Assembly (NCBI GenBank): GCA_040003255.1
Contig: JBDUCV010000019.1
Span: 1 to 34,170 of the forward strand
DNA: 34,170 nucleotides
Source: JBDUCV01 sp040003255
GTDB lineage: Bacteria; Actinomycetota; Actinomycetes; Mycobacteriales; Jatrophihabitantaceae
Direction: 5' to 3'
The translations under genes and the position numbers were made by a program. The notes under the pieces were generated by a model. It had not been told where the DNA came from, searched no databases, and saw only the letters and a program-made list of their open reading frames with translations. Shown one piece after another: positions 1 through 8,918 of this stretch (within the stretch, counting starts at the first letter, position 1; the number at the start of each line of letters is the position of its first letter).

Positions 1-190
1 TCGACACGCACCGTCGCGAACGGTCATGCCTTCGTGCAGAATCTCCGCCGAGGCCGGCCACTACGAGATCGCAACGACGCTCCAGCGCGCCTCGCGCCTG
101 GTCATTTCCAACCGACATCCTCAGCATCCGCCTCCGCATGCCACGCTGCCAACCCGTCAGCGTCTTTCGAGACCGAACCTGTAGCCGACG
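1..190. other. Window edge, no gene recognised
   Basis: This stretch lies downstream of the last gene of the minus-strand operon. I see no reading frame with recognisable content. The frames that are open here are shadows of the neighbouring gene. Confidence 0.5.
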
Positions 191-1627
191 TCAGGATTGA
201 ATGACGTCCGCCAACCCACGCCGCTCCGGGTCGGTGAGAACGGGGAGAGCATTGACGTCGGCGTCCGGCGGCAGCTCGTGTGAGGCCGCTACGCGCGGCA
301 CGTTGTCGACGGCCTGCAAGACCTCGCGAACTGGGCCGAGCGCTTCGATCGTCCGCGTGATGACGCCCTCGGCTGCGGGCTCGGAGGCGAAGGCTCGCAC
401 CGCCGCCCACTCCGCCCGGGCCAGGGCGGCGCCCGTCTGACCATCGGCGAGCAGCCCTTGCTCGATTTCGGGGTCGAGTCGGACGGCATGCTGAGGTGCC
501 CGGTAGGTGCCCAGCCGCCAGTTCTCCTCGGCTGCGAGCTTGCGCACCCGGACAGCTTGCACTATCGGGTCCCGGCCGGCGGGAGGTCGATGCCGGGACT
601 TCGGCAGTAGCGGCGACTCAGAGATTCGCAGGATGTCCGATCCCGCGGGCGACCCTCCGGCCTCAATGAGAAGCCACAGGATCCGGGGGAAGTTCCGTAC
701 TCGTCGGCCACCGCGGACCAGTTCGCGCATGGCCGCGGTCAGCTGGGCACGCGAATAGTTTGCCTCGGCGACCGCGACGAGGTCAGGTGCGACGAACACG
801 AGGTCTTCGTCCATGACACGCGCCATGTCGGCCATCCGGACGAACCAATGCCGTCGGGTCGCCAGCTCCACGCCGACGTAACGCACAACGTCGATCCACT
901 CCGCGTCCTCGCCCAGGTGACGGACCGGCAGCGTCACATCGTTGAGCCGCAGCCGCACAGAGCCCGGGAGGTCGTCGGTCAGGACAACGGTCACGCCCGG
1001 ATAGACCACCCCCCACTTGCGGTACTCGCGCTCCCGAAGTGCCACCAGGGCCTGGGCTGCGTCCCCATCGACCCGCCGCATTGTGGGGGCGGCGACTTCG
1101 AGCACGATTTCCTCGCCGGTCCGAGCGTCGATCAGCTTCTCCGCGGCGTCCACATCAAACGCCTTGATGGGCGTACCAACCGGCGCCCGGCAGCCAAGCG
1201 TCATCAGGTAGGCCATTGTGCTTCGGGCGCCCACGTCCGGGCCCGCCAGAAGGGCGAGTCGTCGCAGGATCCGGTCAATGACGCCGTTGAGCAGCGACTC
1301 CCCGGCCTCCTCAGGGCTCAAGTGCTCGCACCGGAGGTGCGCGACTGGACGCTGGTCGATGGACACTGTTGCTGCTACGGCGCCGGGGTCGGCGTTTTCG
1401 GTGGTGATCACCGGCTTCCGGTCGAGGCCCAGCTCGGCGAGCAGGACGGATAGATGGCTGTCCAACGAGTCGGTCAGGCCCTCTGCAAAGGCGGCATCCA
1501 GGGACTCCGGCAGCCGGATCCCGACACGCATCGGCTGGTCAGCCACTGAATGGGTGCCCAACTCGGGCGGCGGTGTGTCCACGCCTTTTTGCAGCGAGTC
1601 CAACAAGCGTCTGGCGAGGTTGGTCAC
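191..1627 (-). CDS. Stand-alone FHIPEP (FlhA cytosolic domain)-like protein
   Basis: The protein has 478 residues. The GTG start is chosen because it overlaps the stop of the upstream TPR gene (GTGA) and follows an AGGAGGAGC ribosome site; an upstream in-frame start would add 43 residues inside that gene. The second half resembles the soluble part of FlhA: a segment GVVYPGVTVVLTDDLPG like the FlhA 'VxIRDNL' strand region, then a helix-rich stretch around SRAQLTAAMRELV and VRNFPRILWLL that matches the FlhA LxxVLQxLLxExVxIRDLxTIL block, then VRLDPEIEQGLL. There are no membrane segments, whereas FlhA has eight. The first ~150 residues may be a further degraded copy; I do not recognise them. It is the last gene of a five-gene operon and is related to the C-terminus of the preceding protein. 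The family call rests on remembered motifs, not a search. Cytosolic scaffold or substrate-docking role is inference. Confidence 0.7.
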   Translation of the reverse strand: MTNLARRLLDSLQKGVDTPPPELGTHSVADQPMRVGIRLPESLDAAFAEGLTDSLDSHLSVLLAELGLDRKPVITTENADPGAVAATVSIDQRPVAHLRCEHLSPEEAGESLLNGVIDRILRRLALLAGPDVGARSTMAYLMTLGCRAPVGTPIKAFDVDAAEKLIDARTGEEIVLEVAAPTMRRVDGDAAQALVALREREYRKWGVVYPGVTVVLTDDLPGSVRLRLNDVTLPVRHLGEDAEWIDVVRYVGVELATRRHWFVRMADMARVMDEDLVFVAPDLVAVAEANYSRAQLTAAMRELVRGGRRVRNFPRILWLLIEAGGSPAGSDILRISESPLLPKSRHRPPAGRDPIVQAVRVRKLAAEENWRLGTYRAPQHAVRLDPEIEQGLLADGQTGAALARAEWAAVRAFASEPAAEGVITRTIEALGPVREVLQAVDNVPRVAASHELPPDADVNALPVLTDPERRGLADVIQS

Positions 1628-4600
1628 GAGAGCTCCTCCTCCGACAGGACTCGCACGGCGGGCTTCTCCGCCGCCAGCAGCCGCCAGACGAACGGACGTA
1701 CCCGGCTGTCGGCAACGCTGATTGCAGCCGGGGTCACGGGCTGAGCGCGCAGCCACGCTCGCAGGTCCGCCAGGAGTCCATGCGCGCCGGTGCGAGGCAA
1801 CTCCCAGACCGGTCGGTCGGCCGGCAGACCTGCGGCCACCTTGTACTCCAGTTCGGCCGGGAGTGGAATTACGACCGTGTCCCCCTTGACCCCAAGCGCG
1901 GCCTTCCCCAGTCGCTTGCGCACACGGAGCAACGTGTCCAAGGTTGCCGACTCATGTCGCTTGTCCACGCCCGCCGGGGAGCGGACTGCTTCGACGATGG
2001 TCCCGCGGTCGCTCACCGACACGTGCTCACGCAGCAACATGCGCAGCACCCGCACAAGCCGTAGCCGGTCGGCCCTCGGATCGGTCGGGTCCCAGGTCGA
2101 GGCATGTCCAGCGCTCGGGTCCCATCCTTCGAGCCACAGGTCGACATCGTCCACGTCGAGGAGGCGGAACAGGTCGCCGTTCACCCGGTCCTCGAGCTCC
2201 GCCATCACCTGGGGGATCCAGGTGCCTCGTTCCTCCGCGAGGACCACACTCCCAACCCGACGGCCATGGACGCGGACGTCAACCTGCCGGTCGGCAAGAC
2301 GCGGCGCCGCCACGGCGTACACCCACGGGATCCGCACCCCCATCTTGTCCTCGATTCGCATCTGCAGCTCCGACGTGGCCGTCGCCAGCTCGTCGGAGTG
2401 GCACAGCTCCTCGACGCCCGGCCCGCATCGCAGCTCCAGCGGGTTGAGGAAAAGGAGTGTCGAGACCAGGGTCTGGGCTGCGCCGGCATCGAGGTGGTAG
2501 GCCCGGCTGAACGGCAGCCGATCGGCGGCCGTGACCACGAGCCGTCGTTCGTCCGCGTCGACGTCGACACGATCGCGCAGAGCGAGCAGACCGTCACGCA
2601 GCGCCCAAATGTGGACCACGTCATACGAAAGCGTGCGGGCAGCGTCAATCATCGCGTCCTCGAGACCCACGTCGCCAGAGACTTCTCCGAGCCAGGCGGC
2701 GACCCCGTCCTGCGATCCGTCGACCAGATCCGCCAGCATCCGTCGGCAAACCAGCGACTGCAGAAGGCCAAGGTCGGCGTCGGCGGGTAGATGTGCGACC
2801 GAGCTTTCCGCCGCGGACCAAAGGCTTCGAGCCTCGTCGTGGTCATTCTGGGCGAACAGGACGTCGGCCGCCTCACTCGCCGACCACCCGGCTCGGATGG
2901 CGGCGTCAAGGGCCTCGGGCACGCCCGCACTGCCGACGAGATCCCGGTAGATCACCAGTGCGTCGAGCGGACGGGCGGCGTGCATGGCGACCCGGGCGGC
3001 GCCTAGCAAGGCGGCCTCTGCGCCGTCAGGGCGACGAGAGTGGAGCAACTCGCTACACCGTCGCTCGATGCGCTGGCCGAGGGACTCCAAGGTGTTCGCA
3101 ACTTGGGCGCCGTGGGGCGCGTCTGCAGTGGCATGGCGGATGAAGTCGAACTCATCGGTGGCCAACCGCTTCAGTTCCGCCGAGTAGGGACAGGCGGCGA
3201 TGCCCTCCTCCAGCAGCGAAGTCCCCTCGGCCACCTCGCCACGTACGAGGAGCATCTGCCCCAGGTCTCGTGTATATGGCGTGGCGACTGGCGCGTGCAG
3301 CCTCAAGTGGCTGTAGAGCGCGATTGCCTCGTCGAGCATGCCTGCGCGGTACGCGGCCCATCCGGCGACGTCACCGGCCGGTCCGGACATCGTGTCGTTC
3401 CACAGTGACCAGTATTCGACGCGCGAAGCCTCCACGTCACCGGCGGCGAATAGGCACAGGCCACGCAGGATGCGCACCATGTCCGTTGGCTCCTCAGCCG
3501 ACAGTGCGGACAGGGCCTCGTCGGGCCGCTGCATCCGCAGGAGCACATCCGCCCGGCGCGGCGCGAGCTCGGAGTCGTCCGGTTGCCGGACGGACTGGTG
3601 GTCAAGCAATCGAAGCCCCTCGCCGTAATCACCGCGGTCGAGCAGAACGTTCAGCTGCTCGTGGAAGACCAGACGGTCGGAGGCTCCCGCCGGCTCGCGA
3701 CCGTTGCTAGACGCCTCGAAGGCTTCCTGCACGAACCCTTGGCGCCGCAGGATTCCCGCGAGGAAGCCATATCCCACTGTGTACGAAGGGTCTTTGAGCA
3801 AAGCTCGCTCGACCAGCACGGCGGGGTCGCGGTCGCGGTCGGACAACCCTTCCGCGATCAGCGCCTGGGTCACCAGTACCCAGGCCTCGGCATCGGTGGG
3901 TACGCGCAGGCTGAGGCCGAACTCCATGTGGGCATGGGCCGTCTCCAGAGCCTGGAGGTTCACGGTGCCGTCCACCTGCGACGCGTCGCGCCGCAGCTCC
4001 TCGGCGTAGGTCCAGCGAAACTCCGCCACGTCTGGTGCCAGATCGCAGGCACGTTGGAACAGTTCGACAGCCTGTGGCATCAGCCCCGATTGCGAGAAGC
4101 CTTGACCGGCCTCGACTAAGGATTCAGCGGCCTCGCCACGGTGCAGCTGAGTTTCGGTAGCCAGACTCCGCTCCTGTTCGTCGTCAGCGAGCTTGATCAG
4201 CAGTTCCGCTCGAGCGAGCTGGACGTGTCGCTCTGGGTAGTCGTCCTCGCCAACAAGTCCCTCGTCCAATGCGCGGTCAAGCAGCACGAGGGAATCCCGG
4301 ACCTCGACTCCGGGCGCGATCGCGGCGCGCACGAGAAGCCGGGACGGAACCGGCCGCAGCAGCACAGCGCGGGTGGCCGTGGGGTCGCCTTGCACCGCAC
4401 GGTCATAGGACTGATCGGCGAACGCCCAGAAGCCGTCCCGCTCGAGCAGCAGGCCAGAGGCAATGAGGGTGTCCGTCGGCGGCGGATCGCGGTCGGTGGC
4501 CTTCGCAAGAGCGTCGCGCGCAGCCTCGACCTCGTCCGCTGCGAGCTCTACTTCAGCCAGCCCAGCGAGTGCGAGCGAGCTCCACTCGCCGTCCGAGGCG

Positions 4601-5292
4601 AGCGCCAATGCCGTTCGTGCAGACTGGCGGCTCATCTCACGGTCCGAGAACTCGCGAATCAGGATGCGCGTGCGCAGGACGCCGAGCCGAACCGCGGCTC
4701 CTTGGTCGATCCAGTGGACATTCGGTCCCTCGGCGTCGAGCAGGTCGTCGAGCGGGTCGAGCGCCGCGGCGTACGTCTCATCCGACAACGCGTCGGTGAC
4801 CTCCCGCATCTGATCAAGGGTGTGCTTCATTTCTGGGGAAAAGTCCCCCTGCCAGGCAACAGCTTTACGGCAGCGCTCCCAGTCCTGCATGGCCAAGCCA
4901 TCGACCCAGAGAGCGGTCAGCAGCGCTAGCCCCCGCTCGCGCTGCCCTAGGGAGAGCGCCCGAACGACGGCACGCGTCCGGGTGTTCCACCAAACATCAC
5001 TGCCCGGACTCGCGTTTGCGGCCACTTCCTCCTGCGTGCGGAGTGCAGTCGCGCAGCGCTGAAGAATCGTACTGATCTCGTCGAGCTCGCCGGTGAGGCG
5101 GTCAACGTCGGTAATCACGTCGTCGTAGTTGCCGCGACGTTTCAGACCGCGCAACACCGTCTGCGCCAGCACTCGTGTCGGCGTTGACAGCCGCGCGTCG
5201 TTGAGCTGCTCGATCGCCTCTTCCACGATGTCGCGGAAGGCTACCTTCAAGTCGTGCGCCGCGCTTGGATCAGATATTTCAGGACTGGCCAT
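1624..5292 (-). CDS. TPR-repeat protein with C-terminal FHIPEP (FlhA-like) domain
   Basis: The protein has 1222 residues. Its ATG lies 14 bp inside the end of the upstream CHAT gene, with CAGGAG seven bases before it. Residues ~1-200 are helical without a clear family. Residues ~210-800 are a long array of degenerate TPR-type helix pairs, for example AVELFQRACDLAPD near 400 and AIALYSHLRLHAP near 655. Residues ~950-1222 look like the FlhA cytosolic domain: LVRVLRMLLREHVSVSDRGT parallels the FlhA IRDLxTI block, and the terminus SRVRPFVWRLLAAEKP...VRVLSEEELS parallels the FlhA ending RPLLxRxLxxxxPxLxVLSxxEL. No signal peptide or membrane segment is visible. In FlhA this domain forms a ring that docks export substrates; here it is tied to a TPR array beside two CHAT proteins, so a ring-shaped sensor or adaptor for the protease is a reasonable inference. 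TPR arrays commonly accompany CHAT domains. Confidence 0.75.
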   Translation of the reverse strand: MASPEISDPSAAHDLKVAFRDIVEEAIEQLNDARLSTPTRVLAQTVLRGLKRRGNYDDVITDVDRLTGELDEISTILQRCATALRTQEEVAANASPGSDVWWNTRTRAVVRALSLGQRERGLALLTALWVDGLAMQDWERCRKAVAWQGDFSPEMKHTLDQMREVTDALSDETYAAALDPLDDLLDAEGPNVHWIDQGAAVRLGVLRTRILIREFSDREMSRQSARTALALASDGEWSSLALAGLAEVELAADEVEAARDALAKATDRDPPPTDTLIASGLLLERDGFWAFADQSYDRAVQGDPTATRAVLLRPVPSRLLVRAAIAPGVEVRDSLVLLDRALDEGLVGEDDYPERHVQLARAELLIKLADDEQERSLATETQLHRGEAAESLVEAGQGFSQSGLMPQAVELFQRACDLAPDVAEFRWTYAEELRRDASQVDGTVNLQALETAHAHMEFGLSLRVPTDAEAWVLVTQALIAEGLSDRDRDPAVLVERALLKDPSYTVGYGFLAGILRRQGFVQEAFEASSNGREPAGASDRLVFHEQLNVLLDRGDYGEGLRLLDHQSVRQPDDSELAPRRADVLLRMQRPDEALSALSAEEPTDMVRILRGLCLFAAGDVEASRVEYWSLWNDTMSGPAGDVAGWAAYRAGMLDEAIALYSHLRLHAPVATPYTRDLGQMLLVRGEVAEGTSLLEEGIAACPYSAELKRLATDEFDFIRHATADAPHGAQVANTLESLGQRIERRCSELLHSRRPDGAEAALLGAARVAMHAARPLDALVIYRDLVGSAGVPEALDAAIRAGWSASEAADVLFAQNDHDEARSLWSAAESSVAHLPADADLGLLQSLVCRRMLADLVDGSQDGVAAWLGEVSGDVGLEDAMIDAARTLSYDVVHIWALRDGLLALRDRVDVDADERRLVVTAADRLPFSRAYHLDAGAAQTLVSTLLFLNPLELRCGPGVEELCHSDELATATSELQMRIEDKMGVRIPWVYAVAAPRLADRQVDVRVHGRRVGSVVLAEERGTWIPQVMAELEDRVNGDLFRLLDVDDVDLWLEGWDPSAGHASTWDPTDPRADRLRLVRVLRMLLREHVSVSDRGTIVEAVRSPAGVDKRHESATLDTLLRVRKRLGKAALGVKGDTVVIPLPAELEYKVAAGLPADRPVWELPRTGAHGLLADLRAWLRAQPVTPAAISVADSRVRPFVWRLLAAEKPAVRVLSEEELS

Positions 5293-6679
5293 TGCCGCGC
5301 TCCTGCTCCAGTCGCCCGAGCGCTGTAAACATCGCGATGTACACCCGTCGCGATGTTTTATCGAGCGGGGCGAGCATCTTTTCCTTCACGAGGTTCTTGA
5401 CCTCGGCGAGCTCATAATGTTGGTCGAGGTCGATCACCCATCCGAGGATGGGTTGCATCTGGTCGTCCTTGAGCTGTTGGCTGTCCACTACGTCGATCAA
5501 GGATTTCCGGATTGTCAGCGCTCCTGATGTTCCAGATCCGGCGGTCGATTTGACGACCTCGGCACTTGGCAGTGGGCGGCGCAGCGCACCGTCCTCCTGG
5601 AGGTAGAGCACGGGTGTGCCGAATCGGCGATCAGGGTGGTCATCCTGAAGCCGGCGCCGGCTGGCTTGTACCGCAGCGCCGATGAGCTCACCGTCGATGA
5701 GGGACTGATAAAACTGCTTTCCGAGGCCAATGTGCTCGGCTTGGCCCACCCTGGCTGCGTACTGGAGCGCCAACACCGCGGGCACCCGACGCTTGATCAA
5801 TGCCGGGGCGAGCCGCTCGAAGTTCTCCGTGGCATCGCCGTCGACGTAGTCGCACAGCTGGAGAATGACCAGACGTGGCGGCGTCCCCTTTCTGGTCAGG
5901 CAATTGACGAATTGCGCTGGGTCATGGAACCCGTCACCTTGGCCGCCGAGATAGATCTCGGGCTTGCCCGGGACGCCTCGACAGATGCCGACGACGTGGA
6001 CGATGTGATACGGCTTCGCTTCGAGCGCCGCGCTGATCTCGCTCTGGTCCCAGACGGTCAATGGGTCGGGGACTTCGAGGTTAGCAACGTCCTTGAGCGC
6101 AGTCCTCAGGTTCCACAGCGCCTCCCGGTGCGCAGCGAACTTTTCATCATTGGGCAGGGCAGCGATCAGCAGCGCCCGAAGCTTCTCCTTGTCACCCACC
6201 TGGCGGACCTTGTCGCGCCCGGTTTCCATCGTCACGTAGCGCGTCAACAGCAGCTCGGTCTTGGTGGCGAGGAACCAGCGGTACTCGGGCTCGAAGAGGA
6301 ATTCCCAGGGCAATCCCTTGAGGGTCGCGTCTGCGTTCTCGTCGAACTCGATCGACAGGCGCAATGCAGGTTTGCCCTCCTTGGGTATCTTCTGCTTGAG
6401 CATCTGCCCTACTTCGTTGGCAAGAATCAGGCGCCACAGGTGTGCCCCGAGCACCTCAAGCGTGATGGGCTGTAGGAGAGCCTCCTTTCGGCGTATCTCC
6501 GAGCCGTCAATTCGGTCCCAGAAGCTAAGCCAACGATTCATCAGCCCAACGGTCTCGAGGGTCAGCGGATCCAGCTGCAGGTCGCCTTCGCCGGCCGGCT
6601 CCTGCTCGTAACCCGGCAAACCGTACTCGCCCTTTACCCTGTCTCGGTCAATAAGGATCTTGAACTCGTAAGTGGTCAT
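5279..6679 (-). CDS. CHAT-domain protein lacking the catalytic His (likely pseudoprotease)
   Basis: The protein has 466 residues. The ATG overlaps the stop of the preceding CHAT gene (ATGA) and a GGTGGGGAG ribosome site lies just upstream. The N-terminal ~110 residues precede an LPWEFL motif (123-128) that is also present in the neighbouring CHAT protein, marking the two as paralogues. The caspase-like core runs from ~165 to ~375. At the place where CHAT proteases have HxxGHG, this protein reads HVVGICRG: Ile232 stands where the catalytic His should be. The Cys is kept (LVILQLCDY, Cys276). After the core, a ~90-residue C-terminal tail (~380-466) is not present in the paralogue. The protein is therefore probably an inactive partner, regulator or substrate of the active CHAT protease encoded just before it. 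A swap of the catalytic residue to another position cannot be excluded. Fold assignment is confident, loss of activity less so. Confidence 0.8.
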   Translation of the reverse strand: MTTYEFKILIDRDRVKGEYGLPGYEQEPAGEGDLQLDPLTLETVGLMNRWLSFWDRIDGSEIRRKEALLQPITLEVLGAHLWRLILANEVGQMLKQKIPKEGKPALRLSIEFDENADATLKGLPWEFLFEPEYRWFLATKTELLLTRYVTMETGRDKVRQVGDKEKLRALLIAALPNDEKFAAHREALWNLRTALKDVANLEVPDPLTVWDQSEISAALEAKPYHIVHVVGICRGVPGKPEIYLGGQGDGFHDPAQFVNCLTRKGTPPRLVILQLCDYVDGDATENFERLAPALIKRRVPAVLALQYAARVGQAEHIGLGKQFYQSLIDGELIGAAVQASRRRLQDDHPDRRFGTPVLYLQEDGALRRPLPSAEVVKSTAGSGTSGALTIRKSLIDVVDSQQLKDDQMQPILGWVIDLDQHYELAEVKNLVKEKMLAPLDKTSRRVYIAMFTALGRLEQERGNGQS

Positions 6680-7791
6680 CGTCTCCCCACCTTCGCGTGC
6701 GGTCCGCGGAGAAGTGGCGCCGCATTCCGTTGATAGACCATGGGCACACCCAGGAGCCGGGCATCCTTGGTTGCCTGCCAGATGCGGGCTCGGGCGGTCT
6801 GCACCGCCTCATCGAGATACTGACGATCTGCGAGTGCCTCGTACAGTGCGGTGCTGAACGCCTTCGCCGTCTCGTTCGTCACCGGGTACTGCATGGCGAC
6901 CACACACTGGACGCCCTGCCGTACCAAACCGGGCGCCAGCCCGGCGTGGCGGTATTCGTAGTCGTTGCGCCCACCCTCGCAGGCATGGAGAACGACGACC
7001 GTCGGTGCCCACTCGTCTGTACAGAGCCGCTCGGCCAGGTTGTCCTCGTCGACCCACGCCGTGCCACCTGAAGCCGCGCGCAGTGCGATTGCTCCCTTTG
7101 CGGTCTGCTCGCTGAAGCGGCCATGACCGATGTAGTGCACGACGTGTGGGCGCTGGTCGGCGGTTGCGCTGGCCAGTTCGTCCTCGGTGACCTCTACCGC
7201 GGCGTCGAGCACGGTGAAGTCGGGACGTTCGCCCGCCGCTGTGATCGCGTCGAGGACCGGTTGGTAGTCGACCGGGCCCAGCCAATCGTTGTGCGCATCC
7301 CCTACAACAGGGAGGATCCGCACCTCGTCCATGTCGATGGTCGCGCGTTCAGGCGTGCCAGGGGGGACGGAACGGGAAAGCATCAACCCGGGCGTGAGAA
7401 CGAGGAAGCGTCCATCCTGGCCAGGTCGGTCAGGTGCGCAGAGAAACTCCCAGGGCAGTGAGGCCAGTCGAGAGGAGGCGGCGTCGACAGGAAACGAGAG
7501 CTGAAGGCGTACCAGGTTGTCTCGGCGCTCGTCGATCTGCTTCTCGATCCAAGTCCAGACCTCGTCGGGGAATAGTCGCCGATGAAGGAGTTGGCCGAAT
7601 ACTCGGATGTCTTCTCTGTCCCAGACCCGGTCATGGTCCATCAGCCACCGCTCGAACACCCTGAGCACCCGACCGTCCAGTCCGGTTAGGTCGACCCGCT
7701 GCTGGCCACGCTTCGCGGCGCCATCCCGCCAGGACCGCGCTTTGACTCCCCCGTCCGAGGAAATCTCAACCGATATCGACAACGGACCCAT
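6676..7791 (-). CDS. CHAT-domain protease with intact His/Cys dyad
   Basis: The protein has 371 residues. The ATG at 7791 is preferred over an upstream in-frame start because TAAGGAGA lies just before it and 11 bp separate it from the stop of the hydrolase gene. It contains LPWEFL (112-117), then VVHYIGHGRF with the catalytic His223 and VVVLHACEGG with Cys271, the two signatures of CHAT (caspase HetF associated with TPRs) peptidases of the caspase/separase clan. The region 280-350 (LAPGLVRQGVQCVVAMQYPV) is the usual C-terminal half of the CHAT fold. No membrane segment or signal peptide is present, so it should act in the cytosol. CHAT proteases are known effectors of type III-E CRISPR and activators of bacterial gasdermins; I see neither gasdermin nor CRISPR here. 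Target unknown; candidates are the proteins of the same operon. Confidence 0.88.
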   Translation of the reverse strand: MGPLSISVEISSDGGVKARSWRDGAAKRGQQRVDLTGLDGRVLRVFERWLMDHDRVWDREDIRVFGQLLHRRLFPDEVWTWIEKQIDERRDNLVRLQLSFPVDAASSRLASLPWEFLCAPDRPGQDGRFLVLTPGLMLSRSVPPGTPERATIDMDEVRILPVVGDAHNDWLGPVDYQPVLDAITAAGERPDFTVLDAAVEVTEDELASATADQRPHVVHYIGHGRFSEQTAKGAIALRAASGGTAWVDEDNLAERLCTDEWAPTVVVLHACEGGRNDYEYRHAGLAPGLVRQGVQCVVAMQYPVTNETAKAFSTALYEALADRQYLDEAVQTARARIWQATKDARLLGVPMVYQRNAAPLLRGPHAKVGRR

Positions 7792-7802
7792 AGCGATTCT
7801 CC

Positions 7803-8918
7803 TTACCCGCGGGTCCCCATGGAGAGTGCGACGCCGGCGTGTTCGGCGGGGTAGAGCGCCCTGTTCTCGCGAGGTTGCAGCACGTCCGGGTCTGCCCACT
7901 GCAGCGTGCGCGGGTTTCGGTAGTTGAACACCAATGCCGAACCTCGCTTGCCGTAGGCCAGGCAGGTGGCGACGCCCGCGTCGTCCGGGTGGCCGAATTT
8001 CCCCCCGTCGCTGGAGAACAGGTAGTTGTCTGCCGGCAGCAGCTCCACCAACTCCTTCGTCACGTTGCGAGTGCTTCCGTGATGGGGGAGCTTGAAGGCG
8101 GTCAGTTCGATGCGCTCCGCGCCGCGGTCGGCCAGGAGGCGGCGTACGCCGGCGAGCAAGGCCGCGGGCGTCGCATCACCGGGCAGCAACACAGTGTTGC
8201 CGGCGTACTCCGCGAGAAGAACGATGCTGCTTCGGTTGGCCGGCGAGGTGTCGTTGGAGCGGGGCAGTTGGAGCAGGTCGGTGATGCTCGGCCGGCTCGC
8301 TCCAGCCGAGAGGAACGTCACCGCGGGGTTGAGCCCGGCCCGCGCCCGAAGTGCCTCGAGTGCCTGTTCCTCCGACGCGAACACGAGCCCTTCGTTCTCA
8401 AGCGTGGAGAGCCAGGTCCCCCGCAGCTTGGCCAAATCGTCTCGGTCTGGTCCGAGCACGGTGAGGGTGAGCCCGCCTGGCAGGCGGCGCTCGGGGAGCG
8501 GGCCTGGGTCCAGGGCACCCACGGCCGCCTTGTCGAACGCAGTGTTAAGAGGGATGCCCCGTGCACTGATCAGTGCGGACAGCATCTCTCCTTGGGCCGC
8601 GCCCAGCGTGGGTGCGACCTGGGCTGGGCCGTTGAACCAGTACTCCTCGATGCCGATGTTGAGGTCGGCGTCGTTGGTCAGCAGCAGGGTGCCTTCGATG
8701 TGGTCGGCATCGATGTGGGTGAGCACCAGCAGATCGAGATGCCCCTGGGAGGCGACCTCCTGGAGTCGTGCCCTGACCTCGGGATAGGCGCTCCCGGGAC
8801 CCCCATCGATCAGGAGGTGGTGTCGTTCACCAAGCGGGCCCCACGTAAGCAAGATGGCATCACCGTGTTTGGCGGGCAGTAGTTCAAGCTCCAGCGGACC
8901 CCCCGAGATCCCGTCCAC
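7803..8918 (-). CDS. Metallo-beta-lactamase-fold hydrolase, ComEC-like type
   Basis: The protein has 371 residues from the GTG at 8918, which has AGAGG seven bases upstream; an in-frame ATG at 9080 would add 54 residues of unconvincing composition. Metal ligands are clear: HIDADH (68-73), the GDA of VLLPGDA (247-249), LPHHGS (278-282) and a downstream FGHPD (309-312). The ending with HHGS and SSDGGKFGHPD is typical of the MBL domain found in ComEC/Rec2 and its soluble relatives, many of which are nucleases or phosphodiesterases. No membrane part of ComEC is present. It opens the five-gene operon with the CHAT and FHIPEP-like proteins, 11 bp before the active CHAT gene, so it may be an effector or a nucleotide-second-messenger hydrolase of the same system. 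Substrate cannot be read from the sequence. Confidence 0.85.
   Translation of the reverse strand: MDGISGGPLELELLPAKHGDAILLTWGPLGERHHLLIDGGPGSAYPEVRARLQEVASQGHLDLLVLTHIDADHIEGTLLLTNDADLNIGIEEYWFNGPAQVAPTLGAAQGEMLSALISARGIPLNTAFDKAAVGALDPGPLPERRLPGGLTLTVLGPDRDDLAKLRGTWLSTLENEGLVFASEEQALEALRARAGLNPAVTFLSAGASRPSITDLLQLPRSNDTSPANRSSIVLLAEYAGNTVLLPGDATPAALLAGVRRLLADRGAERIELTAFKLPHHGSTRNVTKELVELLPADNYLFSSDGGKFGHPDDAGVATCLAYGKRGSALVFNYRNPRTLQWADPDVLQPRENRALYPAEHAGVALSMGTRG

Noticed and set aside
1..410. Frame crossing the stop of the last FHIPEP gene (possible frameshifted C-terminus)
   Set aside because: The FlhA ending (VLSxxE) does not appear in any frame after 191, so I keep the stop as genuine.
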